This document shows positions 1 to 11,068 of a DNA stretch of 64,000 nucleotides, in pieces (positions within the stretch are counted from its first letter, which is position 1; each line of letters opens with the position of its first letter). Origin of the DNA: Amphibalanus amphitrite. Lineage: Eukaryota > Arthropoda > Thecostraca > Balanomorpha > Balanidae. The notes under the pieces are model-generated. The model did not search any database, was not told the origin of the DNA, and was given only the letters and a program-made list of their open reading frames with translations. The stretch spans positions 372,001 through 436,000 of the forward strand of contig NW_024881612.1 of the NCBI RefSeq assembly GCF_019059575.1. Direction: 5' to 3'. A program made the translations under genes and the position numbers.

Positions 1-286
1 CAACGAAATCGTCCAGCGCTTAACCGTTTACTGTTCAGGATCCTGGCACTGAGAACAGTGGAGGGAGAATTACTGTCCGATCGTGGAGCGGGACTGCTCT
101 AGAGAATGCTGCTGTCCGGTTCTGAAGCAGGGTCTAAAGAGCGCTGCTGACCGGTGACCGGCCCTGAAGCGGCGCTGCTCTAGAGGGCGCTGCGGCCCTG
201 ACCTGGCGCTCGCCGTAGAGGGCGTTGAGCGCTCGCTGGTGCTCCATCAATCGGGTGCCACCGGCATTAGAGAAAATCAAAACACC

Positions 287-440
287 AGGGCCTCCTCTAA
301 CATACCCACTGGGTGGGCAAATGCCTACCCAGTCACCACAATTGCCCACCCAGTGGCGTCGATTTGCCCACCCAGAAGCAAATGCAAAAATAAAGGTCCG
401 GCCAGACGTCCGGTAGGAACTACCACTTCGGTTTCCCGGA
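287..440 (+). repeat. Dispersed repeat R, copy 1 (GGGTGGGCAA-rich)
   Basis: Starts AGGGCCTCCTCTAA and carries three spaced copies of a TGCCCACCCAGT-like motif, then a GTCCGGCCAGACGTCCGG palindromic stretch. Almost the same sequence returns in reverse at 17690-17831, and its first part is seen again near 3935-3975. It is an interspersed repeat, probably one end of a transposon; the other end was not found. Short open frames here are by-products of the repeat. Confidence 0.7.
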
Positions 441-615
441 AAAAAAAAACTTGCTAGCAGCCAGTGCCCCAGCCCCCAATCACTGCAGTGCAAGTTATTT
501 TTTTTTACAATGGATGCATGTGAATGCAGGGGCGGTAGCAGACTTGGCGTTTGGGGGTGGGGGCAACTTGGCAACTTTGCCAACTCTCGGAGGGGGGGGG
601 GGGGCGGTGCTAGCT

Positions 616-1380
616 TACAGAGGCCCATGGCCATAGCGGCCTCAAAGACCCGTATGGAACCCCAGAGGCCGATGTGGGCTCTCAGAGGCCAGTGCGTGAC
701 GCCTTAAGGTGTAAGCCATGGGTCCCCAGCCAGACAACAAAATAGGGCCATCAGAGACCTTATAGGCTGATTAGGGACTAAATAGGGCCTCAATTTGGAG
801 CCATCAGAGGCAAATGTGGGCCTCAGATATCAGTGTGAGACCCTTATAAGACTGACATTGGTCCTCAGAGACCGGCATCGATCCTTCAGAAGCCAGTACG
901 GGGCCCTCAGAGGCACAAAAGGGTCAGTCTTGGATCTCAGAGGCAGAAAATAGGCCATCAGCAACCGGTGTGGGACCTTTAGAGGTCGGTTTGTGCCCTC
1001 AGAGGCCAGTTTAAGGCCCTCAGAGACCATTACAGGGCCTGAAAATGGCAGTTTGAGGCCATCAGAGGCCGACTTAGGCTCTCAAAGGCTAATGCGGGTC
1101 CTTGAGGCAAGGATGGGACCCTCAGGGGTCAGTGTGGCACCCACTCCGCGTTCAGGAAATCGCATGCGAGAACCTATTCAAATACATTGTAATTCTTCCC
1201 GCATCAATCGCATCCGGGAGGTGCGTGCGATTGATGCGAGCGTGCTTCCATGTATTTGAATAGGCTCTCGCATGCGATTTCCTGACTGCGGAAAGAGTCT
1301 GTTTCAGACACGCTTGGGCTGGTGTTGGACCCCAGAGTCCAGATAAGGCCAATTTGAGCCCTCAGAGCCGATGCAGGTCC
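616..1380 (+). repeat. Diverged minisatellite, part 1 (CCCTCAGAGGCC units)
   Basis: About twenty imperfect copies of a 30-40 base unit built on CCCTCAGAGGCCAGTGTGGG. A palindromic MITE (1146-1291) and then two TTAA elements (1385-3121) interrupt it; the same unit resumes at 3126. Related units in reverse lie at 60595-61125. Short open frames across it come from low complexity and are not genes. Confidence 0.75.
1146..1291. mobile_element. Palindromic MITE of 146 bp
   Basis: The left arm (CCGCGTTCAGGAAATCGCAT) and the right arm are inverted complements for about 45 bases with few mismatches, around a short centre containing a second small palindrome (GCATCAATCGCATCC / its complement). It sits inside the minisatellite, which continues on both sides, so it is an insertion. 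The class is unknown because no clear target duplication was seen. Confidence 0.65.
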
Positions 1381-1384
1381 TTAA

Positions 1385-2315
1385 CCCGGCAGTTGCTGGG
1401 GTATTTCGCCACCCACCGTTTGCTGGGGGGGGGGGGGGGGGGCGTTAAACGCCCCCAGCCGATAACTCGAGAACCAATAGGCGCAGCGAAACGGACGACG
1501 CGGCAAACGAAAGAACGCGACGAGACGCTTCAGATGAGTACTTCAAAGTTGAATTTTGAGGTCACAGGTCGGGTCAAGGTCAGGTCAAACACCTGAAATC
1601 GGACTTTCAGTAGCATGGACTTCAGGACTTCACAATGGGCGCCTCCCGTCATAAACTCTGTCAAAACGGTGCACAATCCATCATATAAGGCCTACAAGAG
1701 TGTCAGCTCCATGTAGGGGTCAGTCAAGCATAGGTCAGGGTCAAGGTCAGGTCAACCGGGTAGACACATATCGCCGAAAATCAAAACTGATATTCGCAGC
1801 CTGTGACACATGTTTTATGGGTAATTTGGGGCGTAGAACACGATGGTGACATTCATTTTATCATATGTGTACGTGTTTGGGTCAAAAAGTTCAAATTAAG
1901 AAATACATGTATCATGGTCGTGAAGTAGTCATGAGAAATTGCCAAGATTCAGTTCAAGATTTTGGAAAATGCGGAACGATAATCAATAATCAAAGATAAC
2001 CATTTGATTGTTCATGGTATTGGCAGTCTAATGGCGTTTACGGCATGTCTGTATGTCTATTCTGTGATTTTATATGATTTTTTGAACATATAACGTTTTT
2101 GGTCGAAAACCAAGAAATCATGACGTCACTGAAACCTCGATATCTCAAAAATTTTCCGGCCGATTTTTTTGAAATTTTGTCACAATAAACGTCAAGCAAT
2201 TCCCTAGAGGCACCCAAAATTTGGCGTGCCTGCGGCGCGCCGTTTTTTTTTTTTTTTGCTATGGCCCAGCGAAAAAAGTGTTAAAAGTTTAACGCCCCCC
2301 CAGCAACTCGGGGGG
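1385..2315 (+). mobile_element. TTAA element A (non-autonomous, piggyBac-like ends)
   Basis: Left junction TTAA (1381-1384) followed by CCCGGCAGTTGCTGG; right end CCAGCAACTCGGGGG followed by GTAA, a one-base variant of the expected TTAA. The same family occurs in opposite orientation at 28034-28950 with clean TTAA on both sides and roughly 95 percent identity over the outer few hundred bases. A G-run/C-run hairpin (1425-1456) lies near the left end. The interior has several AGGTCA-type half-sites near 1560-1590 and 1720-1760. No transposase is seen. TTAA plus CCC ends is typical of piggyBac relatives; assignment is inference. Confidence 0.8.
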
Positions 2316-2318
2316 TAA

Positions 2319-3121
2319 CCCTCGCCCGTATAGGGGGGAGTCGAACGGACCCCCCTCGATTTTTTGCGAATAACTCGCGACCTGTGACCTCTTTTCCGTG
2401 ACCATGTTTGGCCGAAATCGCGATTCGGCGTATGTCTGCTCGCATTAGCCGCGCGTTTGCAAGCTTGTCGTGATTTCAAACGTTCAAACATGTGATTTGA
2501 TGTTGCTCCCATACATAAGGGTGGGTGTCAAGGTCACCTGAAGGTCAGGTCACGTCATTGACCTTTGGTGACCTCGGGTGACCTCGGTTCACGTTTTCGA
2601 GTTTTTTCGTGTTCTAGGCTAGTTTTTTATCTGAATTCGAATTTAGCAACCATTTGAACATTTACGAAGTAGTTTTGGTGCCTTCGTAACATGTTACGAA
2701 GCTGTCAGAGGCGGTTGACACGTAATACGAATACCCGTCACAACCCCTACCGGTTGACCTGACCTGACCTGACCCGACCTGGTCTAAATGGCATGCTTAA
2801 AACATCATCTCTGATCAAAACTAACACGATATTCGTGATCAGCACCCCGGAAAACCACATAGCAGCCACACTTTACGACTTTCTAACAGGTCCCGATTTT
2901 CCCGGTTTTCGGGTCATTGACCTGACCTGGAAGGTCACTCGATGACCTAGGACCTTAAAATTGGGTATCATCGGCTTCCTCTCGTAACGGGCAACACGCT
3001 CGTTTTTTCCGTGAAGCTCTAGCTCGATCAGGGGCGAAACGGCAAGGGAGGTCCAACGCCCCCCCCCCCCCTATACGAGTACCTACGTTCGCGGCTGGAA
3101 AAACACCAATACAGGGGATGG
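2319..3121 (+). mobile_element. TTAA element B (tentative)
   Basis: Begins CCCTCGCCCGTATAGGGGGG directly after the shared (G/T)TAA that ends element A and stops before TTAA at 3122-3125, after which the interrupted minisatellite resumes. That resumption is the best evidence for the right boundary. A mirror of the left end, CCCCCCTATACGAGTACC, occurs at about 3067-3084. The inside is rich in GGTCA repeats (2525-2590, 2755-2790, 2920-2945). The start motif matches element G at 51384. The terminal repeats themselves are weak. Confidence 0.55.
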
Positions 3122-3125
3122 TTAA

Positions 3126-3255
3126 AGGCCGGCATCGGGTCTTCAGAATCCAGTGCGGGGCCCTCAGAGGCTAATATGGGCCTTTACAGGCCAGCATGGG
3201 GCCTCAGAGGTCAGTGTGGGACCCTCAAAGACCGGCATGGGCCAGCAGGGTAGCG
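3126..3255 (+). repeat. Minisatellite, part 2 (continuation of 616-1380)
   Basis: The same CCCTCAGAGGCC units reappear immediately after the TTAA that closes element B. The open frame at 3153-3446 runs through it and has no recognisable domain. Confidence 0.65.
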
Positions 3256-3465
3256 CGCTACAAGGCCAAGGATGTATTACAAGTAGATTAAGGTCAATAA
3301 AAGACGTATTTAGATCAAGAGGACGCGCCAAGAGTAAGCTGACCATGCCTCCTAAAAAGAGGCAGCGAGCATCACCTACCTATTCGATTTCTGGTTCAAG
3401 GAGCAATCATAGTAAGTTTAACTCTGCACTTTTGCAGTCTTCTTAAAATTTTAAATGTATGTAGA

Positions 3466-3725
3466 CTAGAGATGCCAATCGGATACCAACTTTTTGGTAT
3501 ACCGATACCAAACTGATACCAACTTGGTATTTGGTATTTTGATCCTAATGTTGTTGGTATTTTGTTGGTATTACGAATCCGGCTAATGTATAAGAGGATA
3601 CGAATTCGGTAAAAAGTTGGTATTTCCCTCATGTTCCCAAGTTGGTTTGGTTTCGGTATTTTTTATGGGTTTGGTTGGCATTTGGTTTGGTATCGGTATC
3701 CTGATTTTCCGTAATTGATATCACT
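3466..3725 (+). mobile_element. hAT-like MITE, family M1, copy 1
   Basis: 260 bp made largely of GGTAT/ATACC motifs, with ends CTAGAGATGCCAAT and ATTGATATCACT that are inverted relatives. Flanks TATGTAGA (3458-3465) and AATGTAAA (3726-3733) match at 6 of 8 bases, fitting an aged 8 bp target duplication. A second copy in reverse at 43701-43963 has an exact 8 bp duplication, which fixes the family and its ends. Confidence 0.75.
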
Positions 3726-4029
3726 AATGTAAACAATAGGCATACCTATAAGGTGAAATACACACGAAATACCATATCACACACGACAAACGTTAAACTA
3801 TAAATGGCACAGTTGGTTGACTGTGAAAGTGACATAGGCCTTAACCCGCCCCCCCCCCCCCAGTCGCAGGTAAAAATGGTTGCACCCCAAAACAAGTGAC
3901 TGGATCTGCCCTTGGGCAGGGGAGCGGCGAAAAATTTTGCCCACCCAGTGAAAAATCCTTAGAGGAGGCCCTGCAAAACACAGTGCACTAGCATGGCGAG
4001 TCGATCGAGTTGTATATTGCATTTCGGGC

Positions 4030-4777
4030 GTCAGTTTAAAGAGTTCTCAAAGTTAGTTACAATGATTTTCACCTTCCTAAATACGTTTAATCCCAATGTG
4101 ATCCATATTTTTATTTTCGGGGCACGACATACGAAATTGGACAATGAATGCCTGAAAAACGTGTGATGGGTATTTCAGCTCGAATTCCATCCCTTTGCTA
4201 GGTAGGTGTTTCAATAGCTGATAGTTCCCTTATTTTCGGTCCAATTCCGACCCGTCCGCCGGGCCTACCGACCGGCTAGCGGCCGGCCGACCAGAGGTCG
4301 ACCAGTGGTCATCCATCGCGGCGCTGTCGGACCATTTGTCGGCCGGTCGTCGGCCACACCGGTCGGCCGATGAGGACGGCGCCGTGCGACCCACGACCGA
4401 ACCGCTTACCTCTGCGCATTGGAGCCCTAACGAGCTGCTCGAGAGGACTGGCCGTGGCGGCCACCAGAGACGGATGGCCCGAGGCGGGTCGCGGAGAGGC
4501 ATGGGAAGGAGTGGCGGTGACCGGCTGATGCGCAACGCACAGTGGTGGGGACGGACGCTTGTGATGCGTCACTTGGGAGGTGACGAGTACATCATACAGA
4601 CGGGAACGCCGCAGGCCGCTCAGAGAATGCCAGCAGCCCTGGACGAGAGCCCGGAATATCAACAATCAGCATGATGAATGATATATCATTTCGATATGCC
4701 TGCGGATAATCATTCCTTACAGTTGTAATTCAACTGAAGTGGGAAATATCAATACACGGCCGGCCAGCCCGGATCTG
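4030..4777. other. Anonymous DNA with a GC-rich island, no gene recognised
   Basis: 4230-4680 is strongly GC-rich and open in several frames on both strands (for example 4336-4674 plus and 4309-4665 minus). The translations are arginine- and serine-rich with no domain I know, and overlapping frames are open to a similar extent, as expected from composition. A CpG-island or promoter-like role is possible but unsupported. Confidence 0.4.
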
Positions 4778-6323
4778 CAGCGCACATGGCTCCAACAGAC
4801 GGTAGGTAAATAACTTTTGAAAATACCTATCTCCAATTTTAGTGTTTTCTGAACCACAATTTTGCGAGGAATCCGATGGTGTGGTCCCTGAAATCTGAAA
4901 AATTTCCATTTTGGAGATAGCACCTATTTTTTGAAAAGTAAATATTCGTCATGCACAAAAGTCAAATAAATTGAAAATATAATGAGTGAATATTTATACT
5001 AACACTAGAATGTATCGAACATAAATTAGTGATATATTTTAGCTGAGATGATACTATATCTGCTCATACATGTACATGAATTAGTACATTAACCCTCGTC
5101 GGCCGAGAAGGGGTGGGGCGGATGCCGCCTCATAGGGTTTTTTCGCGATAGCTCAAAACACGCTGAGGGAAAACAGCTGAAACTTGGCATACCTAACATT
5201 TTATTCAAGCTGGATCTTTTGACACCAACTGCGTTTTCAGGTCAGGTCACGTCACTGACCTATGACGTCATAAATGAACCTCTGCACGGTCCTCAGAAGT
5301 TGCAACTTTGCAACGCCCTCAGTGCCAGAGGAACTTTCACAGGAAGATGAAACTTACAGGACGTAGTATCCTTTAGAGGTCTCACAAATTGTATATCTCA
5401 GATTTTTCCCAAATGTCACATGAGGTCAGTTCGGTCACGTGACCTCACCATAATAAGTCAATAGAGGGAAATATGAAAACTGTTATTATGACGCCAGAAA
5501 TTGTCTAAAAACTGTCCCAAGCACATGAAATGGTGGTTTCATGCACTCTTTGTAAGGTCCGATTATGAAACCACGATTTCATGTGCTTGGGATAGTTTTA
5601 GATCATTTCCGGCGCCAAAATAATAGTTTCAATATTTCCCCCATTGACTTATAATGGTGAGGTCACGTGACCGACCTGACCTCATGTGACATTTAGGTTA
5701 AATCCGTGATAAACAAGTTGTGAGACCTCAGAAGGATACTGCGTCCTGTAACTTTCATCTTCCTGTGAAAGTTCCTCTGGCACTGAGGGCGTTGCAAAGT
5801 TGCAACATCTGAGGACTTCGCAGAGGTTTATTTATGACGTCATAGGTCAGTGACCTGACCTGACCTGAAAACGCAGTTGAGGTCAAAAGATCCAGTTTGA
5901 ATAAAAGATTAGGTATACCAAGTTTCAGCTGTCTACCCTAAGCGAGTTTTAAGCTATCGCGAAAAGCCCTATGAGGCGGCACCCGCCCCACCCCTTCTCG
6001 GCCGACGAGGGTTAATGTACTAGTTCATGTACATGTATGCGCAGATATAGTATCATCTCAGCTAAAATATATCTCTAATTCATGTTCGACACATTCTAGT
6101 GTTGTTACAAAAATTAACTCATTATATTTTCAATTTATTTGACTGTTATGCCTGACGAATATTTATTTAAAAAAATAGGTGCTATCTCCAAAATGGAAAT
6201 TTTTCGGATCTCGGGGACCACACCATTGGATTCCTTGCAAAATTTTGGTCCAGAAAACACTAAAATTGGAGATAGGTATTTTCAAAAGTTATTTACCGTC
6301 TTTTGGGGCAATGTGAGCGGCGG
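4778..6323. repeat. 1.5 kb near-perfect palindrome (fold-back element)
   Basis: The arms, about 4778-5540 and 5565-6323, are inverted complements with scattered mismatches, centred near 5552. Matching pieces include AGACGGTAGGTAAATAAC (about 4798) with its complement near 6285-6303, and GATGATACTATATCTGC (about 5046) with its complement near 6040-6056. Both TTAA sites of the inner element (5089, 6012) lie symmetrically inside. It could be one large fold-back transposon, or a TTAA fold-back element centred in an older inverted repeat. The open frames 4717-4923 (minus) and 6139-6354 (plus) are mirror images within the arms. Confidence 0.8.
5093..6011. mobile_element. TTAA element C (fold-back, 919 bp)
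   Basis: Flanked by TTAA (5089-5092 and 6012-6015). The left end CCCTCGTCGGCCGAGAAGGG is repeated in perfect inverted form at the right end. The whole element is a palindrome with a short loop near 5552. It contains AGGTCAGGTCACGTCA at about 5240, further GGTCA half-sites near 5425-5450, the mirror copies near 5650-5680 and 5845-5870, and TGACGTCA-like sites. No coding potential. A diverged partial relative lies at 52540-52990. Confidence 0.82.
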
Positions 6324-7103
6324 GCACCACCAGCCGCGATTCCGCCGCTGCTGAGCAGAACGCGTCTCAATCACTTGACGATGGCGGCTGCTAGCTGTTT
6401 TCCCAGCCTATCGTTTCAAGTTCTATTTGCTCGGTTTGTTTGAGACGTTCGCGGAAATGAAACTGTTTGGTTCGGTTGTTTGCTGGGAAGCGGCGGCCAT
6501 TCGGGGCGGTTTAGCGGTCCGGACGGTGGCTCGACGAGCGGCGCCGGGCCGTCGATCGGATCTCTCTCGACCGCAGAGTCCCCGGAGGGGTCGGGTACGA
6601 TCGGACGCCGACCGCTGATATTTTCAGGGCACCGCGTCGAGAATGAATGATAGCACAAGGCCAATGCTCTTATGTGTCTGGCTGATATTTGAAAGGCAAC
6701 AGGTCAAGTAGTTATAATTTCAACTGATGACCAAACATGAATTAGGCTGCTGTTTCACCCCATTAGTGATAAGCATGTATGCTGAACGTGCCTTGAACCG
6801 TCAGTGATAACATTCAGTCCGTAAAGGGGCTTTCAAAGTAAGCCCCCGTGCTCCTGCAACGAAGGCGTCACACCCATCCCTAATCACTATATGTAGTGTC
6901 CCGGCGTGGATAGCTCAGATATCCCGGCGTGGTTCACTCCAAGACTATTTAATCGTTCGCTCCATGTCCGGCGTGTCCGCTCAGATATCAGGCGCATTGA
7001 TCACTCAAATGTCCTTACATGGCTAGCTCGGGTGGGGTCGTGTCTGGCCGGCCGCCATCCGACGCGACGGGTGGCCAGCAGGGTTTCGGAGTCGTTGTAG
7101 TGC
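6324..7103. other. Anonymous DNA, no feature recognised
   Basis: A GC-rich stretch at 6340-6610 is followed by ordinary AT-richer sequence. Open frames 6416-6664 (minus) and 6427-6618 (plus) overlap on opposite strands and match nothing I know. Confidence 0.4.
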
Positions 7104-7195
7104 TCTTCCGACTCCGACTCTGACTCCGACTCCGAACTCCTGACCGACTCCGACTCCGACTCCGACTCCGACTCCGACTCCGACTCCGGGTCTGA
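7104..7195. repeat. (GACTCC)n hexamer tract
   Basis: Runs of CCGACTC with interruptions. On the minus strand it translates as alternating S/E or R/S and gives spurious open frames (7001-7207, 7015-7464, 7023-7220). The hexamer recurs at 10953-11068, 19285-19380 (degenerate) and inside an insertion at 57755-58042. Confidence 0.85.
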
Positions 7196-7251
7196 TACAA
7201 AGGGCAATGGTGGCTGCCAAAATTCCGCGTGATATGACGTGCCATGTTAGA

Positions 7252-8080
7252 TCTACAGGGTGTCCGGAAAGTCCTGGCGCTTTTCAACATTTTTAAAATA
7301 AATGCCTTTGGTCCATAGATACTCAACAATAGAACAAAACAATGACCAGGAACACCAAGCCACATGCTTCTGCTAAGTGCCCATTCAATGTAACCACCGT
7401 CTGTGCCGACGACGGCCTCGACGCAAGGGCGGAAACGCCTGCGGGTTTTGACGACGCAGGACATTTCCTCTCCTCACATGCGCTGTCATGATGCGAGTCT
7501 TCAGCGACTCCAGGCTGGGATGAGAGGTGGCCTAGAGCTTATTCTGCAAAACGCGTAGCATGCCTTAGTCGAAAGGGTTAATGCTGGGATAATAAGGTGG
7601 CCTAATCTCATTTCACTACGGTGATCAGGTCCGCCAAGCTCCTCTGTCAGTTTGGTTTGGACGGCAGCGGCGTTGTTGGAGCTGTTAAAGTGCGAAATGA
7701 CCCTTAGGGCAAGTCGCCTTGATTGTCGTGTCCCGGAACCCCTCGTGGACCAGCCTGTCAGTCATTTATTTGACCTTGACGAAGATGATGTAACATTTGT
7801 GTCCACCAGACCCCAGATTTTCTTCGATTGCCGCTGAAATGCTGCTTCAGTCTCAACAGCTTTGACATACCGTGGTCGTAACTGAGTGAGAATATTTTCT
7901 AAGAAATTTCCGGTCCGGAATGCACCTTTGCCTGCTCAACCGTTCGCCGGGAAACGCCGCATCGCGCTGCAACTCGCGCCTCGTTCAAGCCGCACCGGGC
8001 CCCCGCGCGCGGGCTCTCAGCGACGAGCGCATCTTCGCACATATACCTTCCTAGCACTGAAAGCACTGAAAACGGAAACG
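7252..8080 (-). pseudogene. Decayed DDE transposase (mariner-like), minus strand
   Basis: An ACAGGGTGTCCGGAAAGT terminus lies at about 7256. Just inside it, minus-strand frame 7015-7464 contains a stretch ending with an acidic/aromatic GGYIEWAL-type motif, like the C-terminus of arthropod mariner-type transposases that end in GGHFEHLL. At the far side, minus-strand 7899-8100 has a helix-turn-helix-like GVSRRTVEQ motif, as found at the N-terminus of such proteins. The middle is broken by stops and frame changes. The catalytic triad was not identified, so family assignment is inference from end motifs. Confidence 0.4.
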
Positions 8081-8133
8081 AAAAACAGAAAATGGCGACC
8101 CTTAGCTGAGAGGTGAACGAGGGGTCATATCTG

Positions 8134-8242
8134 CGGTGCAGGGGCGGCGGATTCGGGGGGGGGGGGGCAGGGGGGGCAGCTGCCCCCCCTGGCAAACTCG
8201 TGGGGGGCAAAAGTATCTTTTTGCCCCCCCCCATAATTTGAG
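8134..8242 (+). repeat. G-run/C-run transposon terminus (CAGGGGCGG)
   Basis: CAGGGGCGGCGGATTCGGGG leads into a long G run, GCAGCTGCCCCCC and another G and C run. CAGGGGCGGAT-like starts with polyG are common ends of hAT-type elements. No matching right end was found nearby, so this is a partial or solo end. Confidence 0.45.
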
Positions 8243-10120
8243 AAAAAACTTAGACAAGAAACATATACGGCCTAATTATTCTGTTCGATCATCTGAAGAT
8301 GTAACCAGATGCCCATATACTTTATCATACGTTGCCTTTCATGACAAATGTTCGCGTTCAATTGAACTTTTCCTCTCTTCAACCTAGTTTTGGAGGCATT
8401 ATAAGCGTCAACGTGACGCAGCGGCAACCCAGGCCTTCAGTGACCGCTTACAGGGGCGACGGACACGGAGCGGCAGAGGAGGCATCGTTCCCTAACAAAC
8501 TTCGGGAGGAGGGACAAACGTATATTCTTGCCCCTCCATAATTCGTGCCCTAAACATGAGGAACATTTCCATAGCCTGATATTGCAGCTATGCGCTCCTA
8601 CAGTTTGTCCAACGGTGCCTTTTGAATATGTGTAAATGCTAACCATTTCCGCTTTATAGCATTTTTTGTCTTTTCAGATTCGATTTTGAGATATTTTAAG
8701 TGTGCAAGAGACGCAACTCACACCCTCAATGGTCGTTTGCCGCTATTTTGTACCTACATGAATGCCAAATCGCAAGCGAGCGGAGACGGAAGGGCTAGCC
8801 ACTCGCTTGCAGGTAGTTTAGGACTGATGAGCGCTCGTAATTAGCCACTCCCCTGATTTTTTTTTTCGAGCGCAACAGTTTCCAGTGCAAGTAACATGGT
8901 AAACGCCGAGGTCGTACTCATTGACCACATTGACCAATGCACGGTATGACACCCAAAGGCCAGTCATCAGAGATCTGCTTTGGGCATTCGGAGGCTTGTG
9001 TGGGGCCAGTGTAAAAACTGGATGTTCACAGTTCAGTATCCGCTTTATTTCAGTATTCACTATTAAATAAGTAAAAAATAACGTTGGAAACTTTTGAGGG
9101 TTAGGGCACTGATCATTAGTGGGCCCCCCTCTGGCTAAAGAATATAGAGCATCGAACACGAAAGCAAAATCTAAGGCATTTTGGAAAATGAGTATGCCCC
9201 GCAGCGTCCGATAACTACCACCTTCCAGTGGGTCAAGCCAACGGGGTCCAAGTCTATAATGGCACTTAACGATAGCACCAACCTTGTCTCACTTTTCGTT
9301 GAAGTCTGTTCCGAATGGTTTCAGCGACAGACTGGCTGCACTCAGGTCGTTTGGTATGTGCAACTGTAATTAAAACCACCTGAGGCGCCCTGACACCAGG
9401 CTGAAGCTGGGTTGGAAATGCTTCGTCTTTGCAGATATCACTGGCCGCTGATTCTCGAGTGCCTGAACCGGTAGATGTCTTGGCAAAATTTGGTGTGATA
9501 ATTGGGACCTTACCGCAGTCAGTGCACCCTAAAGCCCTAATAAAGAACCCCCCACCCCCACCCCCAGAGCTTCTGGATTCCCGTTCCAGTCCACCGAATT
9601 CCTTCCCCATAGTCCGCTGCTCGACTCCCTCACCTCAGCCCTCCGTTCCCAGCTTGACGAGCGTTTGGGCCTTAGTTAAGTCTTGCTGTGGGCTTATCTG
9701 TAGGATAAACCCATCGAGACAGCCCGTCTCGGTGAGCTTAGTTGGCGAACTACTGCCTTGGGGTGGGTTTCTGGCGGATTGCTGTCCCAATAGGTTTAGA
9801 TGCGACCGACTGTCTCTGAACGTTTGAGCGGTCTCCTCCCGCTATTAGCTAGTTTCAGTTGATATCTGTCTCAGAAATACTTTTTAAAGGAAGGTTAAAC
9901 GGAAATCGAACGTAAAATGAACAGAGGAAATGGTAACGAGTTACCTCATTGAAGAATAGCGCTCGCCTACTTCAAAAGGTTCGGCACCGTTCTTCAAATC
10001 TGATTTGCGATCGGGTTATGCAAGATTACTTTACTACTCGGGTTATGGGCTATGGCACAATTTTTCCCATAGGAGCTTTTTTTCTAACTCAGCAATACGA
10101 AAATCGTTATACCTATCGTC
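8243..10120. other. Anonymous DNA, no feature recognised
   Basis: Ordinary composition with scattered stops in all frames. Short open frames (8818-9159 minus, 9266-9610 minus, 9429-9827 plus, 9949-10428 plus) show no motif or repeat architecture. No RNA gene signature was noticed. Confidence 0.4.
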
Positions 10121-10354
10121 CACTGGCAGATCCAGGGGGCGGGCATATAAAGCAAATATTTACTCCCCCTCCCCTTGCATCGCCCGAAATAGACAAAAAG
10201 TACCTTATGTTTCCTAATAATAAAACTTTTATCAGATTTTTTTTTTGCTTCATACTGTTCAGGAATCGAAATCCGAGGAGTTTTTGGATTTTGGACACTT
10301 GGGGGGGGGAGGGGGGTATGTCCCCTACACTACGCCTTTCTGGATCCGCCTATG
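10121..10354. mobile_element. hAT-like MITE, 234 bp
   Basis: Left end CACTGGCAGATCCAGGGGGC; right end CTGGATCCGCCTATG, an inverted relative. Flanking octamers CTATCGTC and ACATCATC match at 5 of 8 positions, consistent with an old 8 bp duplication. The interior is C- and G-run rich, with no coding potential. Confidence 0.55.
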
Positions 10355-10952
10355 ACATCATCTCGACTAAGATCTTGCCCCCCCACGCCAAAATCGAATC
10401 CGCCGCCACTGCTGCGGTGATTGGTTGAAAGTCCAATAATCACAGCGCGCGTTAGACGACGTCCAAAAGAAGCGCCAGAACTTTCCGGACATCCTATTCG
10501 CGCACCGGGAGATCGCTCCGGTTTCGTCCATGCGGTCACCATTTCTCCCGCGTGGACGCAGCTGAATCAGCTTAGAAACCAGCGGCCGGCGGCCAGCTTG
10601 AAAACCCGCCGAGAAGCACGAGTGTGACCGTATCATGACCACAGGCATCGCCATCATGTCGGTCTGTGTTTGTGTTAGGCACTTTTTGGAGCGATAAAAG
10701 AAAGTAAATATACAGTTGCCATTAAGTCTTTGACACTGGATAGTAGAAGTTAAAACGCGAATACAAAATGCTTGCCTACTAAATTATGACATAACTTGAT
10801 ATTTGTAAGATGCAATGCTAGCTTTTCAGAACAAAAACAAGATGTGTGAAAAATAACTTATTTGTGATCACCGGAAGCGAATTTTGCCGTGGGGCCACTG
10901 GTTAAAAACAACTGAAAAGTGATAGCACGGATTTTAGACTTCAGTTAACTTT
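10355..10952. other. Anonymous DNA, no feature recognised
   Basis: 10400-10640 is moderately GC-rich with overlapping short open frames on both strands and no recognisable domain. The rest is AT-rich without repeats. Confidence 0.35.
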
Positions 10953-11068
10953 CCGGAGTCGGAGTCGAGGCAGCTGGACCGACTCCGACTCCGACTCCGA
11001 CTCCTGGCTGCTTACCACGACTCCAGGCGACTCCGACTCCGACTCCGACTCCGACTCCGAAACCCTGG
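10953..11068. repeat. (GACTCC)n hexamer tract
   Basis: Two runs of CCGACT units separated by CTGGCTGCTTACCACGACTC, starting with the inverse GGAGTCGGAGTC at 10955. Inverse-then-direct orientation suggests the two ends of a collapsed element of the kind seen at 57755-58042. The minus-strand frame 10941-11246 (S/E repeats) is an artefact. Confidence 0.8.

Noticed and set aside
4309..4674. Overlapping 101-118 residue frames on both strands
   Set aside because: GC-rich composition opens several frames at once; none has a known domain or a consistent coding pattern.
7001..7464. S/E- or R/S-repeat proteins (also at 10941-11246 and 57655-58050)
   Set aside because: They are frames through the GACTCC hexamer tract.
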